DNA of 64,000 bases from CAYWVO01 sp964461835 (lineage in GTDB: Bacteria > Zixibacteria > MSB-5A5 > WJJR01 > JAJRUJ01): the NCBI GenBank assembly GCA_964461835.1, contig CAYWVO010000005.1:29222-93221 (forward strand), in the 5' to 3' direction. The notes under the pieces were generated by a model. It was not told the DNA's origin. It made no database searches and saw only the letters and a list, made by a program, of their open reading frames with translations. The number at the start of each line of letters is the position of its first letter. Position 1 is the first letter of the stretch. This document shows positions 54,840 through 63,977 of the stretch, one piece after another. The translations under genes and the position numbers were made by a program.

Positions 54840-55889
54840 TTAGGGCCAGACAGGTTTGCCGTCTGCTCGTATTTCTTCAGCCCAGGTTTCCTCCACCAAC
54901 GCCACGACATTCTCCGGCAAGGGCACATAGTGTAAGGCCTTGGCCTGTTGCTTGCCGTGGTTATAGCACCAATCGAAGAATTCGAGCATGGTTTTGGCCT
55001 GTTTCGCATCCTCCTGCTTCTTATGCAGCAAAATGAACGACGCGCCGGTAATCGGCCAGCTTTCCTTGCCCGGCTGGTCGGTGAGGACTAAGTAATATCC
55101 CGGTGCTTCGGACCAGTTGGCATTGGCCGCAGCGGCCTGGAAGGTGGTGATTGTGGGTGCGACGAAAACGCTGTCTTGGTTCATCAGCAACGCATGACTC
55201 ATCTTGTTTTGCAGCGCATAGGCATATTCGACATATCCGATAGAGCCGGCCACCCGCTGCACATAGGAGGCAACCCCCTCATTGCCTTTGCCACCCACCC
55301 CGGTCGGCCAAGCCACAGATTTGCCACTCCCAACTTTTTCCTTCCATTCCGCTGAAACCTTGTTGAGGTAATTGGTAAAAATCCAGGTCGTTCCTGAACC
55401 GTCGGCCCGGTGGACAACGGTAACCGCTTTGTCCGGCAACTCTAAGTCCGGATTGCTCTTCGCGATAGCTGGATCGTTCCACTTGGTTATGTTCTCTAGG
55501 AAGATGTTGGCCAGGACAGTGGGGGTGAGGTGGAGCTCCCCGGACTTGATTTCCGAGACATTAATCACCGGCACGACGCCACCAATAACCATCGGGAACT
55601 GAATTAAACCGGCTTTTTCCAGCTCCTCTGCCTTTAGGGGGGCGTCAGAACCACCAAAATCGACTGTTTTGGCTTTTATCTGCGTAATGCCACCCCCGGA
55701 TCCGATCGATTGGTAGTTCAGTTTCACACCAGTCAATTCGTGATACTCATACCCCCATTGAGAGTAGATCGGATAGGGAAATGATGCGCCCGCGCCACTG
55801 ATAGACTGCGCACACGCCTCGAAACCGATCCCTGCTACCAGGATGAGAGCAGCAAGAAAAATACTGCAGGATTTTTTGGTCAAATTCAT
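54840..55889 (-). CDS. pstS: PstS, periplasmic phosphate-binding protein
   Basis: The 349-residue protein has a signal peptide (about 1-27) and PstS ligand motifs: GAGASFPYPIYSQW at the mature N-terminus, GSGGG, DFGGSDAPL, and HRADGSGTTWIFTNYL, which together bind phosphate. ATG 55889 has AAGGAG 7 bp upstream; the longer frame start lacks one. It begins the pstSCAB-phoU run, just behind three 11-bp GTTAG-type units that look like a Pho box. Confidence 0.95.
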   Translation of the reverse strand: MNLTKKSCSIFLAALILVAGIGFEACAQSISGAGASFPYPIYSQWGYEYHELTGVKLNYQSIGSGGGITQIKAKTVDFGGSDAPLKAEELEKAGLIQFPMVIGGVVPVINVSEIKSGELHLTPTVLANIFLENITKWNDPAIAKSNPDLELPDKAVTVVHRADGSGTTWIFTNYLNKVSAEWKEKVGSGKSVAWPTGVGGKGNEGVASYVQRVAGSIGYVEYAYALQNKMSHALLMNQDSVFVAPTITTFQAAAANANWSEAPGYYLVLTDQPGKESWPITGASFILLHKKQEDAKQAKTMLEFFDWCYNHGKQQAKALHYVPLPENVVALVEETWAEEIRADGKPVWP

Positions 55890-55935
55890 CACACTCTCCT
55901 TGTGAACGGCCAAGCCGGCAACATATCCGGCAAGT

Positions 55936-55963
55936 GTTAGATTTATGTTTGATTCTGGTTAGA
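55936..55963 (-). promoter_or_regulatory. Candidate Pho box upstream of pstS (three 11-bp units)
   Basis: On the plus strand GTTAG (55936), GTTTG (55947) and GTTAG (55958) recur at exactly 11-bp spacing, each followed by an A/T-rich stretch. Read in the direction of pstS transcription they are CTAAC/CAAAC units, comparable to the 11-bp direct repeats bound by PhoB/PhoP/SphR regulators. They end 47 bp before the pstS start and overlap the porin stop codon. Confidence 0.55.
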
Positions 55964-57182
55964 ATTTTATCTGGTAGACGATCTGCACTTTTTGCTCATC
56001 TCCCAGATTGTGGTCGATAATCGGCGGTTTTTTCTTCGCGCCACTGTTATCCTCGAAGGTCGTATGCTCATAGGTCAACAGGACGAGATTTCCACCGTGC
56101 AGGCGGAATGCCACGCCCCCGAAGCCCATGAGGTAACCGCTATTCTCGGCGATGACATCATCACGATCCACGTCAAAGTGATCTACGCGGCCAAAGAGGG
56201 AGAAGCGTCTGTCGTAGCCCGGCAAGTTGACATTCCCGAACACAGAGAACCCGAGGGTCGATAGAGCCTCTCCTGTCACCGGATGGGCCCAGGAACCTTT
56301 GGCATTTCCTTGGCTCTGAAACACCTGTGCGGTCACCACGCCCTGGGGGTGTTCGAAACTGAGCATCCCTAGATTGACAGTATAATCCGGGTAATCGCCG
56401 AGGAGGGGAGAGTACGCATTCCCTTTGCCGTAGAGACCAAAATAGTTGGCGACCAGGCCGGGTAATATATCCGGCAGCGGGCGAATACTGATTCGGCCCT
56501 CAAGCACTTTGTTCTCATTCCGCTCCTGTGCATGGTACCCCGGCCCGTTGTATACTCCAAAGTGCCAGGTTCCCCAGCGGCCGGTATAAGAATGATTGCC
56601 CGTCTTCGCACTAGCGTTCTCGAGCTCGCCGCCGAAATTACCGCGTAGACTGACGCCGGCATCGGCGGAGTTGAAAATTCCCGCGCGCTCCACGGCCATG
56701 GTGCCCTGACACCGATAGGGATTCATGTGTTCCTCATAGTCCAACCAGGGCATATGGCTGAGGCCGACTTCTGAGATCATGCCCGTGAGAAAGCCGGCAT
56801 CGGGCGGATGTAATTCAGCATAGAAGTACTTTTCCCGCCTTTTGTAGTCGCCGGTTTCGTCTTGATGAATGTCCAGCGTAACACGCATCCGCAGCCAGGG
56901 TAACATTTTCTTTTTTACTGTCACATAGCCACGGGTAACGGTAAAACGATTGAAGGACGATGCCGAATCTCCCGCTTCCGGGTTTTCGCCATATGAATAA
57001 TCGATGTACGCGAGCGCACCGACAGATAATCCGTCGAGAGCATTTCTCGTGTCATCGCCCGCGAAAACAGGTGCTGCGTGCAATAACCCGCTCATACAGG
57101 CCATGACAATGGCCGCCATTCCCTGCCTCGAGATAGGGCTGCTCAACCGGCACTGTTTGCCGCATGATTTCAAAGATTTCAT
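55959..57182 (-). CDS. Phosphate-selective porin-like outer-membrane protein (OprO/OprP type)
   Basis: The 407-residue protein has a signal peptide (about 1-42, ending PVFAGDD) and a barrel with the porin O/P layout: FTVTRGYVTVKKKMLPWLRM near the start and a terminal aromatic strand (KVQIVYQIKF). Lys/Arg-rich strands would favour anions such as phosphate. ATG 57182 has AGGGGG nine bases upstream. It stands directly before pstS in the same direction and may be cotranscribed. A generic porin is possible. Confidence 0.68.
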   Translation of the reverse strand: MKSLKSCGKQCRLSSPISRQGMAAIVMACMSGLLHAAPVFAGDDTRNALDGLSVGALAYIDYSYGENPEAGDSASSFNRFTVTRGYVTVKKKMLPWLRMRVTLDIHQDETGDYKRREKYFYAELHPPDAGFLTGMISEVGLSHMPWLDYEEHMNPYRCQGTMAVERAGIFNSADAGVSLRGNFGGELENASAKTGNHSYTGRWGTWHFGVYNGPGYHAQERNENKVLEGRISIRPLPDILPGLVANYFGLYGKGNAYSPLLGDYPDYTVNLGMLSFEHPQGVVTAQVFQSQGNAKGSWAHPVTGEALSTLGFSVFGNVNLPGYDRRFSLFGRVDHFDVDRDDVIAENSGYLMGFGGVAFRLHGGNLVLLTYEHTTFEDNSGAKKKPPIIDHNLGDEQKVQIVYQIKF

Positions 57183-57373
57183 GTACACGATCCCCCTGTT
57201 TCCATTTCATGTTGGTGGATGTACAAGCACTGCGATCGTTTGCTACTGCCAATTTAGAGATGATACTCGATGTATCTCATTTACCGGCAGAGAACCAATG
57301 TCTTCAATCTCCCGGCACCTGACCCTCCTTTCCCTGACCTGGTTGCCGCCGAAACACATGAGCAACCCGGTGT

Positions 57374-57476
57374 GTTTGTCATGTGTTAAGACGCCGTTAA
57401 CGAAACGCGAATGTTCCGTGAGGGGGAAGTTAGAAAGAGGTTAAAACCGTTAAGATTGCGTTAGGACTGAGTTGGA
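57374..57476. promoter_or_regulatory. Array of GTTAR units with 11-bp period (candidate multi-site Pho box)
   Basis: GTTAA-like units begin at 57385, 57396, 57429 and 57440, with weaker ones at 57374 (GTTTG) and 57418 (GTGAG), all in one 11-bp register. A second series in a register shifted by 2 bp begins at 57449, 57460 and 57471. The array fills the spacer between the porin gene and the ACR3 gene. PhoB-type regulators bind 11-bp direct repeats, and both target genes fit phosphate or arsenate stress. Confidence 0.58.
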
Positions 57477-57479
57477 GAA

Positions 57480-58541
57480 TTGGGGGAATTGCCACGGCTG
57501 AATTTTCTTGACCGCTATTTGACCATCTGGATTTTCGCCGCAATGATTGGTGGGGTGGCCATCGGCCATTTTGTACCGCGGATCGCCGCTTTCTGGGATC
57601 AATTCTCAGTGGGTACGACCAACCTGCCCATCGCCGTTGGTTTAATCCTGATGATGTATCCACCGCTGGCCAAGGTGCGCTACGAGGAACTGGGCCGGGT
57701 CTTTCGCAATTGGCGGATTCTCGGTCTCAGTCTGGTGCAAAACTGGGTGATCGGCCCGATCCTGATGTTTGTGCTGGCCGTGGTATTTCTGGCGGATTAC
57801 CCCGAGTACATGGTTGGATTGATCTTGATCGGGCTGGCGCGGTGTATTGCCATGGTTATTGTGTGGAATGACCTGGCCGACGGCGATCCCGAGTACGCCG
57901 CCAGCCTGGTGGCCTTTAATTCAATTTTCCAGGTTGTCTTCTATTCGGTCTTCGCCTGGATTTTTGTAACGAAACTGCCGCCACTGCTGGGATTGCAGGG
58001 TGCGGTCGTTGATGTGACAATTGCCCAAATCGCCGAGAGTGTGCTGATTTATCTGGGGATTCCCTTTATAGCCGGGATGTTGACCCGCCTGCTTCTGGTG
58101 AAGACCAGGGGTAAGCAATGGTACCATCGGGAGTTTGTACCGCGTATCAGCCCTGTTACGCTCATCGCGCTGTTATTCACTATTGTCGTAATGTTCTCGT
58201 TCAAAGGGGAGATGATTGTAAAAATCCCCCTGGATGTCGTTCGTATCGCCATCCCGCTGTTAATTTATTTCGTGGTGATGTTTTTGGTCAGTTTCTTTTT
58301 GAGCAAACGCGCTGGTGCTGATTATGCACAATCGACAACTTTAAGCTTCACCGCTGCCTCCAACAATTTTGAGCTGGCGATTGCCGTCGCCGTGGCGGTA
58401 TTCGGTATCGAGTCGGGTGTAGCCTTCGCCGCAGTCATTGGCCCCTTGGTGGAAGTCCCAGTGCTGATTGGATTGGTCAACGTCGCCCGCTTTTTCCGGA
58501 CAAAATATTTCGCTGCCGGCGAGGTCACGGTTCCCGGCTAA
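57480..58541 (+). CDS. ACR3-family arsenite efflux permease
   Basis: The ~353-residue membrane protein has ten helices and ACR3 motifs: NFLDRYLTIWIF at the start, GLARCIAMVIVWNDLADGD with the essential Cys in helix 4, and FTAASNNFELAIAVAVAVFG with the conserved Glu in helix 9. It extrudes arsenite as As(OH)3/antimonite. The first codons have no ATG; TTG 57480 or TTG 57489 are the candidates, close behind GGAG. No arsR or arsC gene is nearby; instead it sits inside the pho locus, which suggests co-regulation with phosphate uptake. Confidence 0.88.
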   Translation: MGELPRLNFLDRYLTIWIFAAMIGGVAIGHFVPRIAAFWDQFSVGTTNLPIAVGLILMMYPPLAKVRYEELGRVFRNWRILGLSLVQNWVIGPILMFVLAVVFLADYPEYMVGLILIGLARCIAMVIVWNDLADGDPEYAASLVAFNSIFQVVFYSVFAWIFVTKLPPLLGLQGAVVDVTIAQIAESVLIYLGIPFIAGMLTRLLLVKTRGKQWYHREFVPRISPVTLIALLFTIVVMFSFKGEMIVKIPLDVVRIAIPLLIYFVVMFLVSFFLSKRAGADYAQSTTLSFTAASNNFELAIAVAVAVFGIESGVAFAAVIGPLVEVPVLIGLVNVARFFRTKYFAAGEVTVPG

Positions 58542-58544
58542 TCG

Positions 58545-60365
58545 TTACGAACCTGCGGACCGTGATACTTCGTCGTTAGTCAGGATTGTTGTCTGGGACG
58601 GAAGATAAATAAAAAAGCTGCTGCCTTCACCCGGAGCACTGCGGACTCCTATCGAGCCGTAGTGCGCCTGGACGATATGTTTCACAATAGCCAATCCCAG
58701 GCCGGTACCTCCCAACTTCCTGCTGCGCGCGCGGTCAACCCGGTAAAAGCGTTCGAACAACCGGGCGTGATGTTCCTCCGGTATCCCGCAGCCGTGGTCG
58801 GTGACGGCAATGACAATACGATCATTATCCCGTCGAGCGGTCACACGAACCGGCTCGTCCCCCTCCGTATATTTGATGGCGTTGTCGATTAAATTTACCA
58901 CCGCCTGTTCCAGCAAGCGTCTTTCGACGGCGCCAATCAAATCGTCCGGGCATTCTAACTCAACCGTGACCCCTTTCTCGTTCGCTCTCATTGAACAGGT
59001 ATCGATTGCCGAAAGCAGGACCTTTTTGATTCGTCTGTTTCGCAGTGGAATCTGCCGCTTGTCTGATTCCTGATCCAGGCGGGAAAGCAACATCAGGTCC
59101 TCAATGATTGCATTGAGCCGGTCGGTCTGCCGGGTGATCGTCTGCAGGAAGCGCGGTGCAGCGGAGATTTCCTCCGGATCCATTTCCATGAGGGTCTCCA
59201 CAAATCCCTTGATCGAGGTGATTGGTGTCCGCAGTTCGTGTGAGACATTGGCGACAAATTCCCGGCGCATGTTTTCCAGTTGACGAATACGAGTCACGTC
59301 ATTGAGAACAATGACGGCACCGATCCGGGTGCCCGTAGGGTCCCGTAACACCGTGCCGGTCGTATGGATGATGCGATCTTTCTTTTCGGTATGCAGGACT
59401 ATCTCGTCTTCTCGTGGTTCTGAAGCAGAGAGTGTCTGTCGTACAAAATGTTGCAAACTGGTATTGCGCACGACTTCGTAGACGCTTCTACCTTCCCACA
59501 CCGCCGTGGTCAGATGCAAGATATCGCTTGCCGCCCGGTTAATACTAATGATGCGTTCGTTCTCATCAATCGCCAGGACACCCTCGGTCATACTGCTGAG
59601 AATGGCCTCGCGTTCGTTCCGCTGGCCGGTGATCGTGTCAATGCGTTCGCGTAACTGGAACGCCATTGCATTAAAGGCGGTCGCCAACCCTTCCAGCTCC
59701 ACAATGCCGGGTGCGGGGAGCCGATGATCGAGGTGTCCGCCGGCGAAGAATTCTACCCCGCGGCGCATCTCCTTCAGGGGCCGAGTAATCCGTCGCACAA
59801 CCAGCCAACTGCCGATAGCGACTAACGCGGCAACGATCAAACCACTGGCGGCAATCCGTACGTACATCTCCTTCGTCACCAATTCCAACTCCGACATCGG
59901 AATCGAGGCCTGCATGGCCCCGACGACTTTCCCGTTTGTCTGCAGCGGGATCGCGACGTACATAATCTCATCCGGAGTGCCGCGCGGCCGCCGAATTTCC
60001 CGACTGACCATATTGCTTAAGGCCGAGACAATTTCCGGCCGGTCGCTATAATTGGACAGGTTTTCCGGATTCGTTTCGCTGTCGCCGATAACCGCCCCAT
60101 TGGTCGAGACTACCGTGAACCGGGTGCCGGAGACCCGACCATAGTGACGACAGAGTCGGTCCACGGCCTCGTGATTTTTGGCCACCAGTTGTTTGGTAAT
60201 CTGGTCGGCGAGCAACCGCGCGTTGGCGGTCAGCTCCGCGGCGGTCTGGTGAAGCGCGAATTCCCGCAGCGTGTCGGTAGCATACCAAGTCACCGCAACC
60301 AGGGAAAACAGCATGATGATGAGGTAGGAGGGATACAGTTGCCAGAGGAGTTTTTTGCTGTGCAT
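58545..60365 (-). CDS. phoR: PhoR-type sensor histidine kinase
   Basis: The 606-residue kinase has helices at about 9-30 and 170-190 enclosing a periplasmic sensor domain, a HAMP domain (about 190-245), a PAS domain (about 255-360), the HisKA box FVANVSHELRTPITSIKG and a HATPase with NLIDNAIKYT, DHGCGIP and GTGLGLAIVKH. This is the PhoR/WalK arrangement with a larger periplasmic part than E. coli PhoR. It lies 3 bp after phoB on the same strand, forming phoBR, and converges with the ACR3 gene. Confidence 0.88.
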   Translation of the reverse strand: MHSKKLLWQLYPSYLIIMLFSLVAVTWYATDTLREFALHQTAAELTANARLLADQITKQLVAKNHEAVDRLCRHYGRVSGTRFTVVSTNGAVIGDSETNPENLSNYSDRPEIVSALSNMVSREIRRPRGTPDEIMYVAIPLQTNGKVVGAMQASIPMSELELVTKEMYVRIAASGLIVAALVAIGSWLVVRRITRPLKEMRRGVEFFAGGHLDHRLPAPGIVELEGLATAFNAMAFQLRERIDTITGQRNEREAILSSMTEGVLAIDENERIISINRAASDILHLTTAVWEGRSVYEVVRNTSLQHFVRQTLSASEPREDEIVLHTEKKDRIIHTTGTVLRDPTGTRIGAVIVLNDVTRIRQLENMRREFVANVSHELRTPITSIKGFVETLMEMDPEEISAAPRFLQTITRQTDRLNAIIEDLMLLSRLDQESDKRQIPLRNRRIKKVLLSAIDTCSMRANEKGVTVELECPDDLIGAVERRLLEQAVVNLIDNAIKYTEGDEPVRVTARRDNDRIVIAVTDHGCGIPEEHHARLFERFYRVDRARSRKLGGTGLGLAIVKHIVQAHYGSIGVRSAPGEGSSFFIYLPSQTTILTNDEVSRSAGS

Positions 60366-60368
60366 CGG

Positions 60369-61058
60369 TTATTCCTTAAACCGATAGCCGACGCCTCGTA
60401 CCGTTTCGATGTATTTGCCGTAACTCTCCAACTTTTTCCGGAGCCCGACCACTTGCACATCTACCGATCGATCGGTTGCTGGATAGTCAGGACCATGGAC
60501 GGCATCAATCAGTTGATTGCGAGTAAAGACCCACCCGGGCCGTGAGGCCAGATGAAACAGCAACCCGAACTCGGTGAAAGTCAGTTCGATCGGTTTGCCG
60601 GCAATTCGCACCTCGCGACGGACCGGATCGATGACTAAATCGCCCCGTTTAACAGTCGCAGTCTCCGGGGTTGCTTCTCCCTGCGCCCGCCGCAGGACTG
60701 CCTTGGCGCGAGCCATCAGCACCCGGGGACTGAACGGTTTGGTTACGTAATCGTCTGCGCCTAGTTCCAGGCCGGTCACAATGTCCGCCTCATCTCCTTT
60801 GGCGGTCAGCATCAGGATGGGAATGATCGAGGTTCGCGGGTCGTTTTTGAGAATGCGGCACACCTCCAGCCCGTCGAGCCCCGGCAGCATCAAGTCAAGA
60901 ATGATTAATTCCGGCACCTCGGTACGCGCCAGGCGTAAGCCCTCCTCGCCGGTCGCGCCACAGGTGACCTGGTACCCGTTCCGGGAGAGGTTGTAGTTGA
61001 CCAGATCGAGGATGTCTTCCTCATCGTCTACTACCAGAATTTTCGCTTTTTCGGCCAT
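60369..61058 (-). CDS. phoB: PhoB-type response regulator
   Basis: The protein has a receiver with Asp55 (LIILDLMLP), the Thr (LMLTAKG) and Lys (YVTKPFSPRVL), followed by the OmpR winged helix (LTFTEFGLLFHLAS, RSVDVQVVGLRKKLE, TVRGVGYRF). Its DNA-contact helix is closest in style to PhoB. I chose ATG 61058 as the likelier start; an ATG three codons upstream is possible. It is the first gene of phoBR and would bind the 11-bp repeat arrays near pstS and ACR3. Confidence 0.9.
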   Translation of the reverse strand: MAEKAKILVVDDEEDILDLVNYNLSRNGYQVTCGATGEEGLRLARTEVPELIILDLMLPGLDGLEVCRILKNDPRTSIIPILMLTAKGDEADIVTGLELGADDYVTKPFSPRVLMARAKAVLRRAQGEATPETATVKRGDLVIDPVRREVRIAGKPIELTFTEFGLLFHLASRPGWVFTRNQLIDAVHGPDYPATDRSVDVQVVGLRKKLESYGKYIETVRGVGYRFKE

Positions 61059-61181
61059 TTCCCGCATATAGTATGAAACTCAGTCGCAAACGGCAACAAA
61101 AAGTGCGGGGGATGTCAAGGATTTCTTGGTCAGAATTGAGGCCCTACTCCGGGGTCTTTTCGAATAATTTACAGAGCCGGC

Positions 61182-62507
61182 ATGTCGGCAAGGATGTATC
61201 CTGCCTGGCAGGTGGCCAGGGTGGATCCCATTGTCACGCTGCGGTATGAATTGACTCAAGACTGCTTGATTCCGGCTCTCTTGCGCCACAGATTACTAAC
61301 CGTGGTGCGCGAACACGAGGAAGGCACGATCAATCCGCATCGGCGGACTCCCCGCGATTTCGCCAAAATCGATCGCGGCGCTTTCTCCAATCCTGATATT
61401 CAAGCAGTTCATGCGTCTTTACACGCTTACCAACCGACCCCATTGATTGAATTGCCGCGGCGCGCGCAGTCGCTGGGAGTGGATCGAGTGTTCGTCAAAG
61501 ATGAAGGCCACCGATTCGGGCTGAAAGCTTTCAAGGCACTGGGCGCCTCTTACGCGATCTATCGCCAGATCAAAAAGGTGCTCGAAGAAGAAGGTCGCAA
61601 CGTTGCCGCACCGGAGGAGTTTTACCGCCGCCCGGATTTGATCCCGGAAAAACGCTTTACGTTCTGCACCGCCACCGACGGTAACCACGGCCGCGGCGTG
61701 GCCTGGGTCGCCCGATTGCTGAAGCAGAACGCGGTCATCTATATGCCAAAAGACACGGTAGTCGATCGCATTCAGGCAATTGTGGATGAGGGTGCTCAGG
61801 TCAATATTATCCATGGGCATTACGACGATGCCGTCAATCGTGTGCGGGAGGATGCCGCCCGCAACGGCTGGACGATGATCTCTGATACCTCCTGGCCGGG
61901 TTATACTGAAATCCCCCAATGGATCATGGCAGGCTATCTGACCATGTTCCGGGAGATTCATCAAGGCGAGGATCAATCACCACATGTTGATTTCATCTTC
62001 GTGCAGGCCGGCGTGGGTGCGTTGGCCGCAGCCGCGGCGCGGTATTACAACGTCGAGTACACGGCCAATCCCGTGAAACTCATCTCAGTCGAACCAACCT
62101 CAACCGCCTGTATGCTGGAATCAATTAAGTCCGCAAACGGTGATCCCCGTACCGTCACCGGCGAATTTGATACGATCATGGCCGGACTCAACTGCGGAAC
62201 ACCGTCCCCGGTGGCGTGGCCGTATGTAAAACACGGATTTGACGCGTTCATGACGATTACCGACGACCAGTGTCTCAATGCCATGCGTGCATTTTACTAC
62301 CCGGCTGAATCCGATCCCCGCATTATCGCCGGAGAATCCGGCGCTGCCGGCCTGGCGGCAGTGACTGCTTTACGTGAATCACGGGAGTTGAAAGAAGTAA
62401 GCCAATCGTTGGGATTGAATCAATCTTCGCGCGTTCTGCTGCTCAATACGGAAGCGGACACAGATGCTGATACCTTTAAGAGAAATGTCGTAGACCAGCG
62501 AACCTAG
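61182..62507 (+). CDS. dpaL: Diaminopropionate ammonia-lyase
   Basis: This PLP enzyme (441 residues) splits 2,3-diaminopropionate to pyruvate and ammonia. Fold-type II features are clear: the PLP lysine in RFGLKAFKALGASYA, the Asn loop TDGNHGRGVAW, the VQAGVGALAAA glycine-rich phosphate loop and GLNCGTPSPVAWP. The first ~40 residues are poorly conserved in appearance and the family is about 400 residues, so translation may begin at GTG 61302 or 61305. It stands alone between phoB and the channel gene, with stops 1 bp apart. Confidence 0.86.
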   Translation: MSARMYPAWQVARVDPIVTLRYELTQDCLIPALLRHRLLTVVREHEEGTINPHRRTPRDFAKIDRGAFSNPDIQAVHASLHAYQPTPLIELPRRAQSLGVDRVFVKDEGHRFGLKAFKALGASYAIYRQIKKVLEEEGRNVAAPEEFYRRPDLIPEKRFTFCTATDGNHGRGVAWVARLLKQNAVIYMPKDTVVDRIQAIVDEGAQVNIIHGHYDDAVNRVREDAARNGWTMISDTSWPGYTEIPQWIMAGYLTMFREIHQGEDQSPHVDFIFVQAGVGALAAAAARYYNVEYTANPVKLISVEPTSTACMLESIKSANGDPRTVTGEFDTIMAGLNCGTPSPVAWPYVKHGFDAFMTITDDQCLNAMRAFYYPAESDPRIIAGESGAAGLAAVTALRESRELKEVSQSLGLNQSSRVLLLNTEADTDADTFKRNVVDQRT

Positions 62508-62508
62508 T

Positions 62509-63762
62509 TCAATTCTCCTGCGCTATCTGCGAGAATTCGCGAATGTCATACCCCGACGGCGACTGGAACACCCGGAGATCAAATAGCGGCACCACCGCCA
62601 GAATATGGTCGAAGATATCGGCTTGAATTGATTCGTAATTGGCCCACACCTGATCGGTGCAGAAAACATACACCTGAATCGGCAAGCCCCGTTCGGTGGG
62701 TTCGAGGTGACGAACCAGGAAGGTCAGGCTTTGATGCACTTTTGGATGGTTACGTAAGTACGCAACGAGATATGCCCGGAAACAGCCGATATTGGTCAGG
62801 CGACGACCGTTAATCAGCTCACTCAAATCGACATTATGCTCTTCGTTATACTTCTTGATTTCCTCGCGTCTTTCTTTGAGGTAAGGGCGCAACCGTTCAA
62901 ATTTTTCGAACCGGTCCAGCATCTCGTCATCGCAAAACGTAATCGTCGTCATGTCGATAAACAGCGAGCGTTTGATCCGTCGCCCGCCGGACTCTTTCAT
63001 CCCGCGCCAGTTTTTGAACGCGTCGGAAATCATCGCGTACGCGGGGATCGTGGTGATGGTCTTGTCCCAGTTCTGCACTTTGACCGTGTGCAATGTGATA
63101 TCGATCACGTCCCCGTCGGCGCCGTATTTCGGCATCTCGATCCAGTCGCCGATGCGGACCATGTCGTTCATGGAGAGCTGGACGCTGGCGACCAGACCGA
63201 GAATCGTGTCTTTGAAAATCAATAGAATGACCGCGGTCATCGCGCCGAGCCCGGAGAGCAAGAGCCACGGCTTTTGGCCCATGATGACCGAGAGGGAAAT
63301 CAGGCCAACCAGGATATAGATGACAATGATCAGGACCTGGATGTAACCTTTGATCGGTCGATGGCGGGCGATCTCGAATGTCTGATAGATATCGGTAAAC
63401 GCGTTGAGAAACGCCTGCAGGGTGGTGGCGCCGGCAATCACCATATACACGGTCGCCAGCCGTTGAATGTACGACTCCGCCGGGCCGAATAACTCGGCGC
63501 CGTAATACAAGACCAGCGCCGGGGCCAGATGAGCCACACGGGCGAAGACTCGATGGCGGACGAGGTAATCGTCCCAGGTGGTCTTCGTGCGTCTGATCAG
63601 GAAGGACAGACCGGTAACCAGGATCCGCATGGTCAGGAGATAAAGGATAAACGCCAGAACAATAACCCCGACCGCCGGAATCACCCAGCTCAGGTAGCGG
63701 GCAAATGGCTCGGAAACCTGTTGGTCAGTCAGCCATTGATAGAGTTGTTCGACAAGAGTCAT
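62509..63762 (-). CDS. MscS-family mechanosensitive channel (YbdG/MscM-like)
   Basis: The 417-residue protein matches E. coli YbdG in length and layout: five helices in the first ~190 residues, then the MscS pore helix and beta domain (GLGAMTAVILLIFKDTILGL, VRIGDWIEMP) and a long C-terminal domain. KNWRGMKESGGRRIKRSL is characteristic of this branch. It should release solutes on hypo-osmotic shock. It converges with the ammonia-lyase gene and no further gene is seen to its right within the window. Confidence 0.88.
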   Translation of the reverse strand: MTLVEQLYQWLTDQQVSEPFARYLSWVIPAVGVIVLAFILYLLTMRILVTGLSFLIRRTKTTWDDYLVRHRVFARVAHLAPALVLYYGAELFGPAESYIQRLATVYMVIAGATTLQAFLNAFTDIYQTFEIARHRPIKGYIQVLIIVIYILVGLISLSVIMGQKPWLLLSGLGAMTAVILLIFKDTILGLVASVQLSMNDMVRIGDWIEMPKYGADGDVIDITLHTVKVQNWDKTITTIPAYAMISDAFKNWRGMKESGGRRIKRSLFIDMTTITFCDDEMLDRFEKFERLRPYLKERREEIKKYNEEHNVDLSELINGRRLTNIGCFRAYLVAYLRNHPKVHQSLTFLVRHLEPTERGLPIQVYVFCTDQVWANYESIQADIFDHILAVVPLFDLRVFQSPSGYDIREFSQIAQEN

Positions 63763-63900
63763 GAACCAGCTCCTCCACGCTCAGCCATAGTATGTGCGAT
63801 GAAATGACCTGAGCAAGAATAATTATTCCCCTGGTAGGTGTTGGTGTACCCGTCCGTTAGCTCTGTGCTCGGTTCGCCGCGGCGGATCTCGTCTGTCCGT

Positions 63901-63977
63901 CCGACTCTTGTCGGCTGAATCATCCCCTTGTCATCCCGGCCTTGAGCCGGGATCCATTTGCCCTTGCGCAGCAAGGG
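63901..63977. repeat. Hairpin-rich intergenic repeat (REP-like)
   Basis: Three hairpins follow one another: CCGAC/GTCGG (63901-63914), TCCCGGC/GCCGGGA (63934-63952) and CCCTTGC/GCAAGGG (63961-63977). The phrase TCATCCCGGCCTTGAGCCGG is a common wording of dispersed bacterial intergenic repeats. Its minus-strand reading frame is the usual artefact of such elements. The right end of the unit may lie beyond the window. Confidence 0.55.
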
